NCBI RefSeq assembly: GCF_041146395.1
Contig: NC_090986.1
Coordinates: 41,204,001-41,268,000 of the forward strand
Source: Eulemur rufifrons
Lineage: Eukaryota > Chordata > Mammalia > Primates > Lemuridae
Reading direction: 5' to 3'
DNA length: 64,000 bases
Notes under the pieces: generated by a model
Seen by the model: only the letters and a program-made list of their open reading frames with translations
Databases searched by the model: none
Told to the model about the DNA's origin: nothing
Part shown: positions 1 to 60,168 of the stretch, one piece after another
How positions within the stretch are numbered: the stretch's first letter is position 1
Layout of the letters: every line of letters begins with the position of its first letter
Translations under genes and position numbers: made by a program

Positions 1-269
1 AATAACAGATGCACACGTGGGCCCAGTCAACTGAAAGGACTACTCAATTGAGCTCAGCCCACAATGCTGACCCACAAAATCATGAGTTAAGTCACTAAGT
101 TTGGGAGTAGTTGGTCACGCAACAAAAGCTAACTGTACAAAGATCAACCAGCAAATTCTCTTTGTATCCCACAAATGACAAAGGCCTAAAGTAGTTCTAC
201 AAATCATCTGGAATGTTCATCTGAAGCCCAATTGCCATCAAGTAAATTACAATGAAATGCTCTACACAC
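1..269 (-). other. LMO7 intron (5' part)
   Basis: Starts with donor gtgtgt at 269 and runs out of the window. No exon or recognised repeat seen. Confidence 0.8.
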
Positions 270-46478
<46,209 letters not shown>

Positions 46479-47504
46479 CTGTAAAGAAAGAAAATATCTA
46501 TTAAGTAATATCTGTGAACCTTAAATTATTAATTATAAGAAAGAAAAAAAACATTTTATTCTAAAGTTCTATAAATATTAATATCACCTGGAAGTTCAGA
46601 AATCTTAGAGCACATATTATTCATCAGAAGAATGTTTCCATATTCATTGATGTGATGAAATATAATGTCAATTTTCTATAAAAAGCTATGTTTTCTTCTC
46701 CTTTTACTCAGTCATTTTTAAAATGCATTATTTGCACTTTTTGTATTTTCATTTTAAGCAATGTTTAAACCCAATCAGGGAAGGGAAAAATCAGTGTTAT
46801 TCATGAAATGAAAATTGAGAACAATAAAAAAAAAAAAACACCTTAAAAAAAAAAAAGCAGCTTTGCACTGAGTTGTTTCTCCATCATCCACAGGGTTTTG
46901 TACCCAAGTTCCCCATAGAAAACTGCTTGGAGATTTTGACACTGCAGATGTTGAAAAGTACCATTTAAAAAACAGTCATGAACCTCTGCCTAAAGAAACT
47001 TTACCACAAGAATCATGGGTTTTTGTTCACCTGTCTAAGGGGATGATATTTATAGGATAAGTTAAAAAGAAGCAAATGCCACCTCTATGTTAAAAAGGCA
47101 AAAGCATATTATTTATCAAGGGAATGGGTCACCTGAAAATAATGTGCTTCTCTCATTAGAGACACTTATGCAGATCAGCAAAAATTCAGACTCTGGAAGC
47201 CTGAGCAAGACAGACTCTAAGGGGGCTTTCCCAGTGCTTCAGCACAGTGGTATATTTGTAAGATAAAATATACACGTATGCATGTTTTCTCTGTATGTGT
47301 ATATAAGACATAGAGCACATGTATTCACGTACACAGAGAGAAAGAAAAAGGACAGTATGAGTAAACAGAGATAAATATTTGACTTACCTTTCAAAGAATC
47401 AACAAAGCAACTATGACCATTTCTTTACTCAGGACAAACATGAACTGAAATGGACCTAAGAATAATAAGCCCCTCTCACCCACTCCCAAAAAAGGCATCT
47501 CAGT

Positions 47505-48125
47505 AAAATTTACAAACTCTCACACTACTGGTGGAAATGTAAATTGGTACAACTACTTAAACTTTTACTCACTTGGTAGTATCTATTCAAGCTAAATATA
47601 TTCATATTCTATGATCTAGTAATTCTACTCCAAGGTATATACCCAACACAAATGCTTATATATGTTCACCAAAATTCATATACAAGAACATTTATAACTA
47701 TTCATAATAGCAAAAAGGTGAAGCTGCACATGTCTTTAACAGCAGAATACATTATGGAATAGCCATACCATGAAATATTATATGGCAATGAGAATGAACA
47801 ACCTACAACTACATTCCACCATAGGTTCAACCTCATAAACAATGGGAAGAAAAAGAAGCCAGATGCAAAAGAGTACAGGTTGTATTGGTCCATTCATATA
47901 AAGTACAAAAACAGGCAAAACAAAAATATGCTGTTATAAGTCAGGATAGTGGTTACCCTTATGGGAAGAGAACGACAAAAGTTGATTGGAAGAGGATGGA
48001 GGCCTCTAGGATGCTGACAATTTATATTTTGATGGGGAAGCTGGCTGTGTTCAGTTTCTAAAAAGTCTTTAAATGGTACATTTATAACACATATACTTTT
48101 CTGCATATTCAAAAAAGGTAAATTA
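47505..48125 (+). repeat. Old L1M LINE 3' end
   Basis: CACACTACTGGTGGAAATGT, AAATTGGTACAACTACTT, GGTATATACCCAACACAAAT, GAAGCCAGATGCAAAAGAGT and GTCAGGATAGTGGTTACCCT follow the well-known L1M 3' region in order. Confidence 0.92.
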
Positions 48126-48276
48126 GTAGAATAAATCTCACAGCCCAATTGCTCAAACCAAAGCTTACCTCTTGAATAAAAAGAAAATCATCATGTAAAA
48201 AATCAATAGCACTTAATTTTGGAAGTAGTAAGTGGGGAAAGTCACTAGAAGCTAACAACAAAAAAATAACAGAGTC

Positions 48277-48564
48277 GGCTGGGCACAGTGGCTCACGCCT
48301 GTAATCCCAGTGCTTCGGGAGGCCGAGGCAGGAGGATCAATTGAGCAAGATCAGGAGTTCGAGACAAGCCCAGGCAACATAGTGAGACTCAATTCTAAAA
48401 ACTAAGAAAAATTAGCTGGGTATGATGGCGTGTGCCTATAGCACTAGCTACTAGGGAGAATTGTTTGAGCCCAGGAGTTCAAGGTTACAGTGAGACATGA
48501 TCATGCTACTGCACTGCAGTCAGAGTGAGACAGAGTGAGACCCTGTCTCTACAAAAAATAAAAT
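48277..48564 (+). mobile_element. Alu SINE, diverged
   Basis: Starts GGCTGGGCACAGTGGCTCAC. Flanked by the 15-bp direct repeat AAAAAATAACAGAGT at 48261 and 48565. A deletion in the right arm shortens it. Confidence 0.92.
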
Positions 48565-49287
48565 AAAAAATAACAGAGTTGTAAAAGTTGTAAATATATA
48601 GCCACCTTTTAGATTAATCACCAACCTACACACCTCAAATATTAAATTAGCCAAAACACAAAAGATCCATCAATACCTAATGCAAATGATGTAGCAGGCT
48701 GAAAATCATCCCACTTTTATCATAAGCACACTCAAGCCAGAAGGAAAAATGGAACTCTCCTGAACCTCTGACCTCCTTTCCACAGCCCTCAATAAAAAGC
48801 AGTCATTGGACATACAAGATATGGCCAATTCTGTGATAAACACTCACAATGAGCAGCGACCTTGGCATTATTACCTTTCACTCACTTTATATTCCCTTCC
48901 AAATGTGAGCATTTACAACATGCTCTTGAACGCAATGACACATAGGCCAGCCAAATTAGCGTCCTATCTCTGAAATGCAATGCCAGGAATTCAAGTAGTC
49001 AATCATTTGCTGGAGTAAATAGCATTCACTTTCTCACAACAAACACAACCTACTCCATGGAAGTCAGTAACCTGGCAGCTCCTTTGCCTGTCATGGCCAC
49101 AGGGTCCAATCCCTAGGCCTTCTAAATAGAAGGAACACAAGGAGGGAGGGGAAGTTCACGGTAACATAGACTCTCCACGAACCAGCCAAGTTACTGCACA
49201 ACACATCAGAGCCAAAAATAAAGCAGCCTTATCTCCAAAGTTGGATAATTCCTCCATAACAAATATGTCTCCAGTTGACATGGCATA

Positions 49288-49430
49288 ATACTATGTTTAA
49301 GAGCATGGGCTTTGCAGTCAGAGCTGGGCCTCACTGGCTATGTTGATTTGGGCAATTTACTTGACTCTCAGTTTCTTTCTGGATAAACTGAGGATAATGT
49401 CCTCTATTTCAGTAAACTACGAGGAAAAAT
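49288..49430 (+). repeat. MIR SINE fragment
   Basis: AAGAGCATGGGCTTTGCAGT, GGGCAATTTACTTGACTCTC and GATAAACTGAGGATAATG fit MIR. Confidence 0.8.
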
Positions 49431-50315
49431 GTACACATTAATTTAGAGTCCCTAACCTCATGGTGAAGTGTTCATCAAGAAACAGTCATCATTAATAGAC
49501 TATAAGCTATGTGAGGGCAGGGCCCATTTTACCCACCGCTCTGCCCACAAAGCCTTCCTAGTGAAGTCATGCTAGACCCCAATATTTAGAATTAGAACTA
49601 GCCCACCTATCTCTCATCCCCCACTTAATTTTTGTATTTATAACCATCTACTGCATGCATTTGTTTTTTTCCTCTCCTGCACCAGAAGCCAGGAGAGGTT
49701 TGTACTTTTGTTCACTACTATTTTCCGAGTGCCTTAAGACAGAGGCTACCCACTTGGCAAGCACATACAAATATTTGTTTAAAAATGCCTCACACAGTGC
49801 ACGGCACACAGAGGCTCCCAAATACTGATTTAAAAAGTCTGAAATGAAAAAGTCTCAGCAGATTCTTAATAAATATTCATACAACGTCAAAGAGAACAAT
49901 TCAATTGCATTAATTTACTTAAAGTATTTCCAATTTTGACTCAAATTATATGGACACTAATAATTGTGCTTCTTTTTTAAGCTATTATCTTTAAAAATCG
50001 CAATAAAAGGGAATCCTTTACAATCATAAATCAACAACCCCTCCAAAAAACAAATACAAAAATGAAGACCAACTTCAGAGTGCTGAGTACAAAGCTTAAA
50101 TGCTGGTCTCTGTGCTGAAAAAGCTTCCCAGCAGAGCTCCGAAAGACAAAGGCCAAAGAATCCATACCTACATTAAAACCCAAATTTACCATAAAAAGGG
50201 GTAGAGATAAAATATGCATAGTTCAAAAAATAGGTATCTTGACAGCCTTTATTCTATGCTTGGATCATATGTTAACGTTTAAATATGTTAAATATTCAAG
50301 AAATAGCAAGTATAA

Positions 50316-50630
50316 GCCAGACACGGTGGCTTACACCTGTAATCCTAGCACTTTGGGAGGCTGAGGCAAGAGGGTCACTTGAGGATAGGCATTCGAGATC
50401 ATCCTGGGCAACATAGCAAGACCTTGTTTCTACAAAAAAGACAAAAATGAGCGGGGGTGGGGGTGGCACATGGCTGTAGTCCCAAGCTACTTGGGAGGCT
50501 GTGGCAGGAGGATGGCCTGAGCCCAGGAGTTTGAGATTGCTGTGAGCTATGATGATGCCACTGCACTCTAGCCCGGGTGACAGAGCAAGACCCTGTCTCA
50601 AAAATAAATAAATAAATAAATAAATAAAAG
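50316..50630 (+). mobile_element. Alu SINE with AAAT-repeat tail
   Basis: Starts GCCAGACACGGTGGCTTACA; the tail is a run of AAAT units (50601-50628). Flanked by TAGCAAGTATA at 50304 and 50631. Confidence 0.94.
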
Positions 50631-51007
50631 TAGCAAGTATAGCATAGATGTAATCTTCCACTCTGTTAAAGGAATAACTCTGATAATTCCTTTGCTACCT
50701 GACAAAAGGCAGAAGATATACGCCCATCACAGACCTCTGAACTTCCTACCAGAGGTCAGGAACAAGGGAGCCCCTCAGTGAACTCATTCTTCTCTAATCA
50801 TCTTATCCTAACAGCTACTAGGTATACTTGGAACCAGGAAGCTCTAGGCCTGATGCTCCCTTTTTTATTCAAAGATTTTAAATTATTTGTACCAATCAAT
50901 TGTGAAATATCATTTCTAACCAAAGGACCAGGGAAAGAAAGTCGAGGTAGAGGCTCTGACTCTTCAGGAGATCCCATGCCAGGTCCTTCCCTGAGGAGGC
51001 AGCTCGG

Positions 51008-51205
51008 CTAGGAGGGCAGGCTCTGGAGCCAGACCTCCTGAGTGTGAATTCTGGCTCCACTTTTACCAGCCGTGAGAACATGTTCACGTTACTTAACTCA
51101 TTAGATACATGTTCACGTACTTAACTTATCTCCTTAGCCTGGCCTATAAAAATGAAGAACAACAGTACCAGCCCACCAGGCTTCAGTGAGAGATTTTTAA
51201 AGGGC
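51008..51205 (+). repeat. MIR SINE with internal short duplication
   Basis: GGCTCTGGAGCCAGACCTCC and GTGAATTCTGGCTCCACTTT are MIR. ACATGTTCACGT followed by ACTTAACT occurs twice (51078 and 51107). Confidence 0.78.
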
Positions 51206-51239
51206 TTAATCCAGGCAGAACAAGTAAAGGAGACATTTC

Positions 51240-51348
51240 AAGACTGTTGCCTAAACGTATGTAACCTGCAATTTCTGTATCCCCCATAACAATAAGATGA
51301 AATAAAAAAAAAAATAAAAATATAAAAAAAAAAAAGACTGTTGCCTAA
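51240..51348 (+). mobile_element. Very short L1-type tail with perfect 15-bp target duplication
   Basis: AAGACTGTTGCCTAA at 51240-51254 and again at 51334-51348 flank 79 bp: about 45 bp of unique text (GTATGTAACCTGCAATTTCT...) then an A-rich tail with AATAAA-like units. The body resembles a primate L1 3' end. Confidence 0.8.
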
Positions 51349-54300
51349 TTATCCATCTCAGCTAAACCACTGAGGGAAAGGTCAGTGGCAAAAGGACAAC
51401 CTAGTTCCCACCCAGACACAGTTTTTCCCTCCCAGAAGAGACATTTCTATGAAACATAATTCAAGACACTCTTTCATCTTATACTTTCCTTGCTCTCTTA
51501 CACCAGAGAAGGCTTTGAATGAGGATAAGAAATTATTTCTAGAACAAGGCCAAAGGGCAAGGCCAGCTGGCATGGAATTACTGTCATTATCTAAACATCC
51601 ATGTTGGCACCAAGCCAATCCTCCTCACATATCCTTGGTCTACCAGGGTCTGCCTTGGCCAAATATTCTTAAATTTTCCAAAAGCTCAAAATCTAAGGAA
51701 AAATGTGCCTACACAGATCGAATCTTTCTTCCTCATATCTGATAGTGCAGTTTGGGAACAAAGTGCTAATGGATAGGATTATAGATTTACCAGTGTGTGC
51801 CAGCCAGTTATGTTCTAAGGCTACACCAAAAATATTTCCAAATACATTCCGTTTATCCAAGAAGCTAACTCTGGGCCCAGTCGCATGCACCCACCACAGC
51901 CTTGTCCGTAGTGTCCTCTGAGGGACTGCCGAGAGCTGGAGCCATACCCGCCAAACGGTCGTATCCCGGAGTCAATCCGAGGCCTGGCTAAGAATAACCG
52001 AGCATTTACTGTTCATATATGAGTTACCTACAGCCACTCACAGAATCAGCTCAGCAGATCAGGGACCAACAGGGCAGAGGAAATTCTCTCCCAAATGAGA
52101 GGTGAGCTTCCTCAAGTTTGACACAGAATCCCACTTCTCTCTTTATGTTCCTCTCCCAGGGCTTGGTTCCTTTCTTCCTCAAGGTACCAACTTTCTCATT
52201 TGTAGCATGGGAAGGCTCTATCTCCCCATGCTCTGCCTCAGTATCATAACCTCCCAAGAGCTGCATTCTCCATACTTTAAAATCATCTCTTCTCCCCAAA
52301 TCCCAGTCCCCACCCTGTCCAAGCCAACCTCAGTTAAGATCAAATACAGTTTTCTGACTGAACCATTACATAGGGAACCACATATGATTAAAAACTCACG
52401 CTGGAATTTCTGACAGAGTAGGGAAATTTTTGGCCCCAGTACCATGGAGGAGAAAGGAGATTTCCCCACATTCTAACAGAAAAGCTAAGAAGTCGGCCCC
52501 ACCTGCCCCCACCACCAGCCTAAGCCTCCCTGGTTAACAAGGAATCTGGGATTCCATAAGCTGCTCAAGCCTATGTATTAATAACTACCCAGTTCAGGCT
52601 CCTCCCTGCTATCAGAAGGAGTTTCTATCTTGTTTTCTTTGTTGCCCAGAACAACTGCAGCTCATGGAGCGATCAGGCCTCTACTTCCTGGGGCTACTTC
52701 CCAGAGCTAGGTGTGGATTCTTCCTAGGGACCCAACCCTTCAAAAGCTAGTTCCAGCCCTGCCTTGAGTGGCACCAGCTGACCTGGGCGTTGCCTCTTGG
52801 GAAACTAGTTTGATATTAGAGGAGCTGGGCTCACAAGATACTTGGTTCCTCTCCAAGCCACTAAGTAATCTCTGTTCTCCAGTTGTTGCTTATGCAGTTG
52901 TGGCCACCTGTTCACAACTAAAAAAAAAAAAAAATCAAGAAATGAGGCCCTGAATGATTTCATAAGTGGTCACAAGAAAAAGTATGTGACTGAATCTGGT
53001 TTAAATCTGTAAGATATGCATGGGGCAAGGGCAGAGGCGTGTACGGCAGTGGAAGACGGAGACAATTCAAGGCAGATGTCCTCCTGATGACAGAAGAGTG
53101 GCATCATTTTTATATATGCAACAAGACAGTCTGTCTCCAAATAGGAGGAAAGTCTAGGAGTCTTGAGCAAGCCTAAGGGTACTAAGTGAAATTTTAAGAA
53201 ACACAGAAAATAATTTCTAACACTGCTGTCTCTAAGAAAAGGGGGCCAATTCTATGCAAAATGTAGGAATCAAAGAAGGAATTTAGGAATATATCAGGAA
53301 ATGGCTTCCTTTTCTATTAATGGAAGTTCTACTGTTCTATTAATGGAAGCTCATCCATTGCATTATTTAAAATAGAGCAAATACTATCACCTTTCTCTAA
53401 TCACCGTGTCAAACAGAAGAGATATGTGAATAAAAGAAGTTAAAGATGAATTCTTAGAATGTTTCACTTGTTCTTTCTTTCTCTCAAAGAGGATGCATTA
53501 AAAAGAAAAGTAAGAAACTGAAATTCTTCCTCCTTCCCTCCCACCTTCAATCCCTAAAAACGAAACTGCATTCCATTTGACAACCTCCCAGTCCCGGCAG
53601 ACCTGTGACTCATGGGTTTTAATCCACCATTGCTACAAAATGCAGCTATATCCGATTATTGTGGGAACTGTAAAAGTGACACTTGAGAAAACAATACCGT
53701 CCCTGGAGATAATTAGTGAGCATAAATATATAAACTTGATGATTTCTGTACTTAACCTATGTGAGGAAAAACTCTTAGAAATTCAACACTTTTTGCCCTA
53801 GCAACATAATGCTTATTCCAATCTTGACAAATGAATAAGTACCCTCTTGTTAAAAAAAAATTTATTATTAAATTTCACAGCTCTCCCACACACAACTAAG
53901 AATAGCACAGTTTCAGTTAAAGAGAAAAAAAATACACATGTATTCAAAGACACTGGCACACAATGCTGCTTAAATAACAAAACTGAAGAGTGCTGTGGCA
54001 GGTGAGTTTAATCCTTAACTCTCTCAACCAGAGGCTCTTATAATTCTTCTTTCTTACTTTACGTAATATGCTTTCTATTACATAAAACTGATTTCACAAT
54101 TGAGACTCACATGTATATCCCCTGTGAGACGGCAAGCCAGAAACAGTGTATATTAAAGGTGACTACTGAATACAGAATGTAGTATCCATTACACATGGAT
54201 CTGTTTATTAACTGGAGTTATGACATTCCATTATATAAAATGTGTTGAGGGAAAAACTACAGATGTCTACTAAACACACTTACCCGTAATTTTCTCCTGT

Positions 54301-54349
54301 AGGTAACAATACTAGGTAGCCGCAGTAATGAAAACAGTGGGCTTTGGTG

Positions 54350-54680
54350 AGACACTTACAGTAGAGGAGGTAGAGCAGGTAATTGGTAATTAGACATTCA
54401 AGTAAGATGCTCAAGGGAGAAATCTACACTGGAGATAGAATGTGGGGAGTTTTCAGCATATAGATGAAACATAAAGTCATAAGACTGAATGAGATCACCT
54501 AGAAAGTATAGATAGAGAAGAGGTCCAAGGTTTGAGCCCTGGGAACCCAACACTTAAGGGTTAAGAAGCAAGGCAGAGAAGGGCCACCCGGGGTGATAGG
54601 AGTGGCCTGCCCCAGTGCAGGCAAGCAGGACAGAAAGCAGGCTGGATCAACAGTGTTGTAGAGAGCTGGAGTAAGATGAG
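54350..54680 (-). repeat. L2-like fragment
   Basis: TTTCAGCATATAGATGAAAC, TGAATGAGATCACCTAGAAA and GAGAAGAGGTCCAAGGTTTG are typical of this old interspersed family in minus orientation. Confidence 0.6.
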
Positions 54681-54728
54681 AGTTGGGGATTAACTAGTGG
54701 ATTATTTTCTTACCCCTCACGATATCTT

Positions 54729-54768
54729 ACACACACACACACACACACACAGAGAGAGTACACACACA
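54729..54768. repeat. CA/GA microsatellite
   Basis: (AC)11, then (AG)4, TA, then (CA)4. Confidence 0.97.
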
Positions 54769-54815
54769 ATTACTAAATTACTAATTACTTCTCCTCAAAG
54801 AAGCAAAAAGAGTGA

Positions 54816-55190
<375 letters not shown>

Positions 55191-55689
55191 AAAGTTTATC
55201 AAAACCACTGATACTTCTAAAGATATAATTTAAAAGAATACTAAACTAGACTTTTCAGGTGTCCTTCCAGACTTGAGCCCATGCTCAAAGTCAATGGGAA
55301 ATATGAAATTTGATTATAAATATAAATCTTCTATTCTTTAGGATCATGATATTGGAACAACAATATGATGTCAGGTGATATACTTCCTTTCAAGTGTTTC
55401 TCAAACTGCACCACAGAACAGGAGAAACTGGCAAGATTTTAATTGGACTTAAGATCAAAAAATTTTGAAAAGTGCTGCATACTGTGTTGTCCTCTTGAAT
55501 ATACATAATCACAAATTGAAACTCTGAGAAGTCCTATAACCAAAGACCTATTTTACTTATACTTTGAAAAATTCATTTTTTTTTCACAGAACATTTGAAA
55601 AATATTAAAGACACTAGTATTAATGAAGTGTTTTCCAGTTGTGTTCTGTTTAAATCCTACTTTATGCTTAATTATGTAATAATCATAAC

Positions 55690-55860
55690 AATTGTCTTTA
55701 CTAAGCCCTTTATATCAATAATTATGTTAACTATTCTACATTATCTCCATTAATCCACACAATATAATGATTTAGAGATTAGGAAACTGAAACTCCAAAA
55801 GCTTAAGACACTTTCCCAAGGTTACAAACTTATTAAGGCTTGATGTGATTCATAGACTTT
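55690..55860 (-). repeat. MIR SINE fragment
   Basis: Reverse MIR: TAGAGATTAGGAAACTGAAA and CACTTTCCCAAGGTTACAAA. Confidence 0.7.
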
Positions 55861-56885
55861 CCCAAGACCCTGTTTTAGTATTAGTGCAATCACAAATACT
55901 TTCTACCTTAATATATTTTTTGAAATAATTTTTTTAATCTCCCAAAATTTTCCTTATAACTCAACATTTTCTCCAAGTGTTGGTTCAAAGCCTATGTTAA
56001 CCATAATTTCCTACCTAGATCTCTCTTCCAAGACAATGGTAGAAGTTCCCCATTGCCATCTTTTCTGACAAAATTTAGACACATATTCCATTTTCTTGCA
56101 TATACAAGTTATCATATATTCCACAGATGGAAAACTGCCAAAGCACTTTTTAAAACACTACTAAATAAATGCAATATTGTCAATTCTCATACTGAAAGAT
56201 CAACTGCAAAGTACTGATTTACTGTACTTTACCATTGCTAGGTCCTTACAAGTGTGGTTTTTGCAAGGTAAGTACCCATCAACTGGAAATAGAATTATAA
56301 AATAATCATGTACAAGATTAAATGCGAAAATTTGTTAGTTTCCTGAAGGTACATTTTCTTATCTTAAAAAAAAAAAGTCTATCTTTAGTTTTGTGAAAAG
56401 TCAAACATTTAAAGTACCTAGCACATAAATACTTATTTCCCTTCTGATGTATATGAAAGTTCTCTGTAAAGCATAAGGTGATGTAAATTGTTACTTGTAA
56501 GTTATCATTATATCAATTCCTTGGCTATGATTTAAATATATTAAATGTGCTATGTGTCTATGATACAACCCCCACATAGTCAAAATAATGCAAACCAAAC
56601 TAGTCATGCAACATGTTCAGAAGTCTCCATGTTATTTAAAAGTAAATCATTCTCCCCTGCCTATAATACTTGTTTCAAAATTTTAATTTTTAACCATAAA
56701 AAAAATTAGTGCCCCTCCAAATAAGATTCCTCAAGTGTTATGTCATAAATCACTTTAGTCCTAAATATTTCCCACTCCACATAAGCCTCTCTAATGTTTA
56801 CTGGAACAATCCCAAGATAGAAAACACCAAATTTTTCACTATTTATTTATGCCAAAGGTTAACAGAGATAATATAATTTTAGATC

Positions 56886-57118
56886 GTGGTTCTCAACCTC
56901 AGCAATATTTACATTTTGAAACTCATAATTCTTTGTGGTGAGGGGATTGTCCTGTGCATTTTAGGATGTTAACCAGCATTCCTGGCCTCTATCCATTAAA
57001 TACCAGTACTGCTTCCCCACTCAGTCATGAAAAAAATCAGAAATGTCTCCAGACATTGACAAATGTCCTCTGGGGAGAAGAGGTTGGACAAAATTACCCA
57101 TGGTTAAGAACCATTATT
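56886..57118 (-). repeat. MER5A DNA transposon
   Basis: Both ends are visible: GTGGTTCTCAACCTCAGC and GGTTAAGAACCATTAT, with GAAATGTCTCCAGACATTGA and CAGCATTCCTGGCCTCTA between. Near full length. Confidence 0.9.
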
Positions 57119-57803
57119 TTAGAGGATGTAAGAATTTAACTAACTCCTTTAATCAGATAAAGCATACTCAAGGTTCCCAGGGGCCTAAAATTAGCCGAAA
57201 GTTTCATTTAATGACTACAACCTAGAAAAAAATATGAAATGTCTGAGTGAACCAAAGAGCTAAGCAAGGACTATATACCTGAGAGTTACTGTAAAACGTA
57301 CTATCAGATCAAAGGGCAAGACCTAGCTCAGTGCCTCAACCAGAACAGATACTCAGTAAATAGATATTAAATGACGAAAGAATTACAATTTAGTAGAGCT
57401 AGGAGGTCAGCATTCTTGCTCCCTTGAAAACACTCTTTCAGACTCACTTGTTTCTCAGACAGAAATTGGCAAGAAATGATGTTATCAGATCTTCCTTTTC
57501 TCCAACACAGTGATCCTGCAATATATTCCTAGAAAGTCTGACCAACTTGGATGTTCCTACTCCTCCAATGAGGCCTTATTTAAGCCATTACCTAATTGTT
57601 ACACATTTTAGATCCCATTTTTCATGCACTCCAGAATGGTTATATACATGCTGTAAGAGACATCTATCTGTACGTGAAATACACTGTATCTGAATAATCT
57701 ATATTGTACCACCACAAATGGTTTTAACTTGAAAAAAGGATTCTATTTCTAATTCTTTGGTCCTCATTCACAATTTAAAATATTGATAATTTACTGAGTT
57801 CAG

Positions 57804-58280
57804 TGAAAGGCTGAATAATGACTCCCTCCCCCCATGTCTACTTCCTAATTCCTGGAATTTGTGAATGTTACCTTATAGGGCAAAAGGAACTCTGCAAATA
57901 TGATTAAATTATTAGTAAGATCTTGAGATTGGGGGACATCCTGGATTATCCCAGCAGGTCCTAAATGTAACCAATCACAAGTGTCCTTAAAAGAGAGAGA
58001 GAGAAAGAGGGAGACTTGAGTATCATAGAAGAGAAGGGGATGTGACCACAGAGACTGGAGTGATGCGGCCAGGAGCCAAGGAATGCGGCTCCCTCTGGAG
58101 GTGAAAAGAGCAAGGAATGAGCTTCAAGAAGAAACCAACACTGTTGACGCACCTTGATCGTAACACCTTAAGACTCATTTTAGACATGACATCCAGAATT
58201 GCAGGAGAATAAATCTGTTATTTTAACAGTCACTAAACTTGTAGTAATTTGTTACAGTGGCAACAAAAAACTAATACAAG
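57804..58280 (+). mobile_element. LTR-like element, family not assigned
   Basis: TGTTACCTTATAGGGCAAAA, AAGATCTTGAGATTGGGGGA, CAGAGACTGGAGTGATGCGG, CCAAGGAATGCGG and the end TTTGTTACAGTGGCAACAAA...CTAATACA match a common old mammalian LTR-type repeat with an internal AATAAA near its 3' end. No coding part. Confidence 0.7.
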
Positions 58281-58319
58281 CACTGTAGCAGCATTGCTTC
58301 ATACACACTTCATATGCAG

Positions 58320-58450
58320 CTTAATTTTATCACCAGTACAGCTCTATACTTAGTGTAATCCCCATTTTGTAGCTGTGAGACTGAAGCTTAATGGGATTAA
58401 GCAATTTTCCAGGAGCTACCTTTCTTAGTTATAATTCAAACCCAAGTTTA
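58320..58450 (-). repeat. MIR SINE fragment
   Basis: Reverse MIR: CCCCATTTTGTAGCTGTGAG and AATTCAAACCCAAGTTTATC. Confidence 0.65.
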
Positions 58451-59469
58451 TCTGACCTGAAAGCATATTCACAACATATGAGTATCATTTGAATAAAAAA
58501 TGAAACACCTCTCCTTATTCTCCATTTTAATCCCCATCCACAGCCAACCCTGCCAACGGTACCATCTACATCAGTGAAACTCATAGGTTACAGCTCAATT
58601 TTGTTACCAAATTTTCACATGAAACTACTTAATTCCAATTGGTTTAAGAAAGCAGAATAAGGTAAAGAAACTTAAAAGAGAACATCTTTGCCATAGCAAA
58701 TTACAAATATGAAAAGAAAAAAATATATAAGTATCATTAGAAAAAAGGAATAAGAAATTTCTTCTTTATGGACACATTTTCCAAACATCTCAGGACTAAT
58801 AAAACTAAATCCAACCTATCTCATGAATACAAATAAATATAGTTGGAGGAACTGACCAATTGTCCAAGGATGATAAACCATGTTTGTTTTTAACTAAATA
58901 TTTTTTGTTTCTGATAATTTGTATAAAGTCAGTTGTATGTAGTCAACAGGATGCATTATGTAAAATTTTCCATTTACACACATCACACTTGATTTTACAT
59001 GTGTACACACATGTACACATGCCCACCCCACTTTCTATTTAGCTTTCCATACAACATTTAGAATTTCAGATTAGAGTATCCCCAATCACCCTGTTAGAAA
59101 CCACTGAGAAAGAATGGACATGCTTCAAATAACATAATTGGCTTTCAAATTTAGTTTGATATAACCCTACCTGTCAGTTAACTTTCCGGTTCAATATAGG
59201 TTTCAGTGGGATGTCACTCAAACTAATTTACAATTATAGCCATCAATTTCAAGGTTCCTATTTTATTTGTGATTACCTTTCAAAATCTCCCCAAGACTAT
59301 TAAGTCTAACGAGGGTTTTTCCCCCGTCTCTCACCCCTGTTCACCATATTTAGTATGGTGATTTTTCTAATAACTTCCAGGAAACTTTTCTCAGCCATAT
59401 CACTGTCATTATTCCTGCCTAGGATTTAAAATTTAGTAATTTCTTAAGTGCATACATTATCTAATCTCC

Positions 59470-59720
59470 AAGCCTGTTCATCTTTCCACATGCTCTGCCC
59501 TGATGAAGCCCCAAATTTCAGAGCCAGAAAACGGAAGCCTAAGCTAAACAACTCCCTTTCCCAAAAACTCTTATCACTAAGTCCCATCAATTCTAGCTCC
59601 TAGATATCTCAAATTCATCTCTTCTTTCTCAGATATAATTCATTTCCTGCCAGCCTCCAGTCTTGCTCTACACCTCCTCAAGAACCTTCCTAAAACAGAA
59701 TCCTCTCAGAGGTCAGAGGT
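59470..59720 (+). repeat. L2-like fragment, weak
   Basis: CCAGCCTCCAGTCTTGCTCT and AGAACCTTCCTAAAACAGAA resemble L2 C/T-rich text. Low confidence. Confidence 0.35.
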
Positions 59721-60146
59721 CTAGTATTACATGTTGTAATGAGCCTCTGGGGGATTCTGATGCTAATGATTGAAAGCCACCGCCCTAGCAATATACCAAA
59801 GTTAAAACTGCATCTGAACTGAAATTATAGCTTCAATGAGTTCAGTTACTTCTCTGAAAAAGGAAGTTTAACTGGAACTCGAAGTTAAGTGCAAGGCCTG
59901 GAAATACTGCCAATGATTTTCAAGTGTTGACTAAAAAAATGTCAATCTGCTTCAGTGAGCTTAGGTCTGCTTAAGAAAGCACCCTAAAAATGCATTCAAC
60001 TTGCCGCTATCACTACACACTAAGCTGCCTCTCAGCATGCCTTGGTCCAGGGATCTAAAGGACAGGGAAGGTCATTAGGTTTATTATTTAACACTTCATA
60101 AGCACTAACATTCTATGGGATCCAGAAGAGAATAGCTAGGCATAAA

Positions 60147-60168
60147 AAAAAAAAAAAAAAAAAAAGCA
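60147..60168. repeat. Poly-A run
   Basis: About 20 A; no transposon body recognised upstream. Confidence 0.9.

Noticed and set aside
50296..50661. Minus-strand 121-codon frame resembling many database hypothetical proteins
   Set aside because: It is an antisense reading of an Alu; the same applies to frames at 19040-19288, 54880-55137 and 62637-62994.
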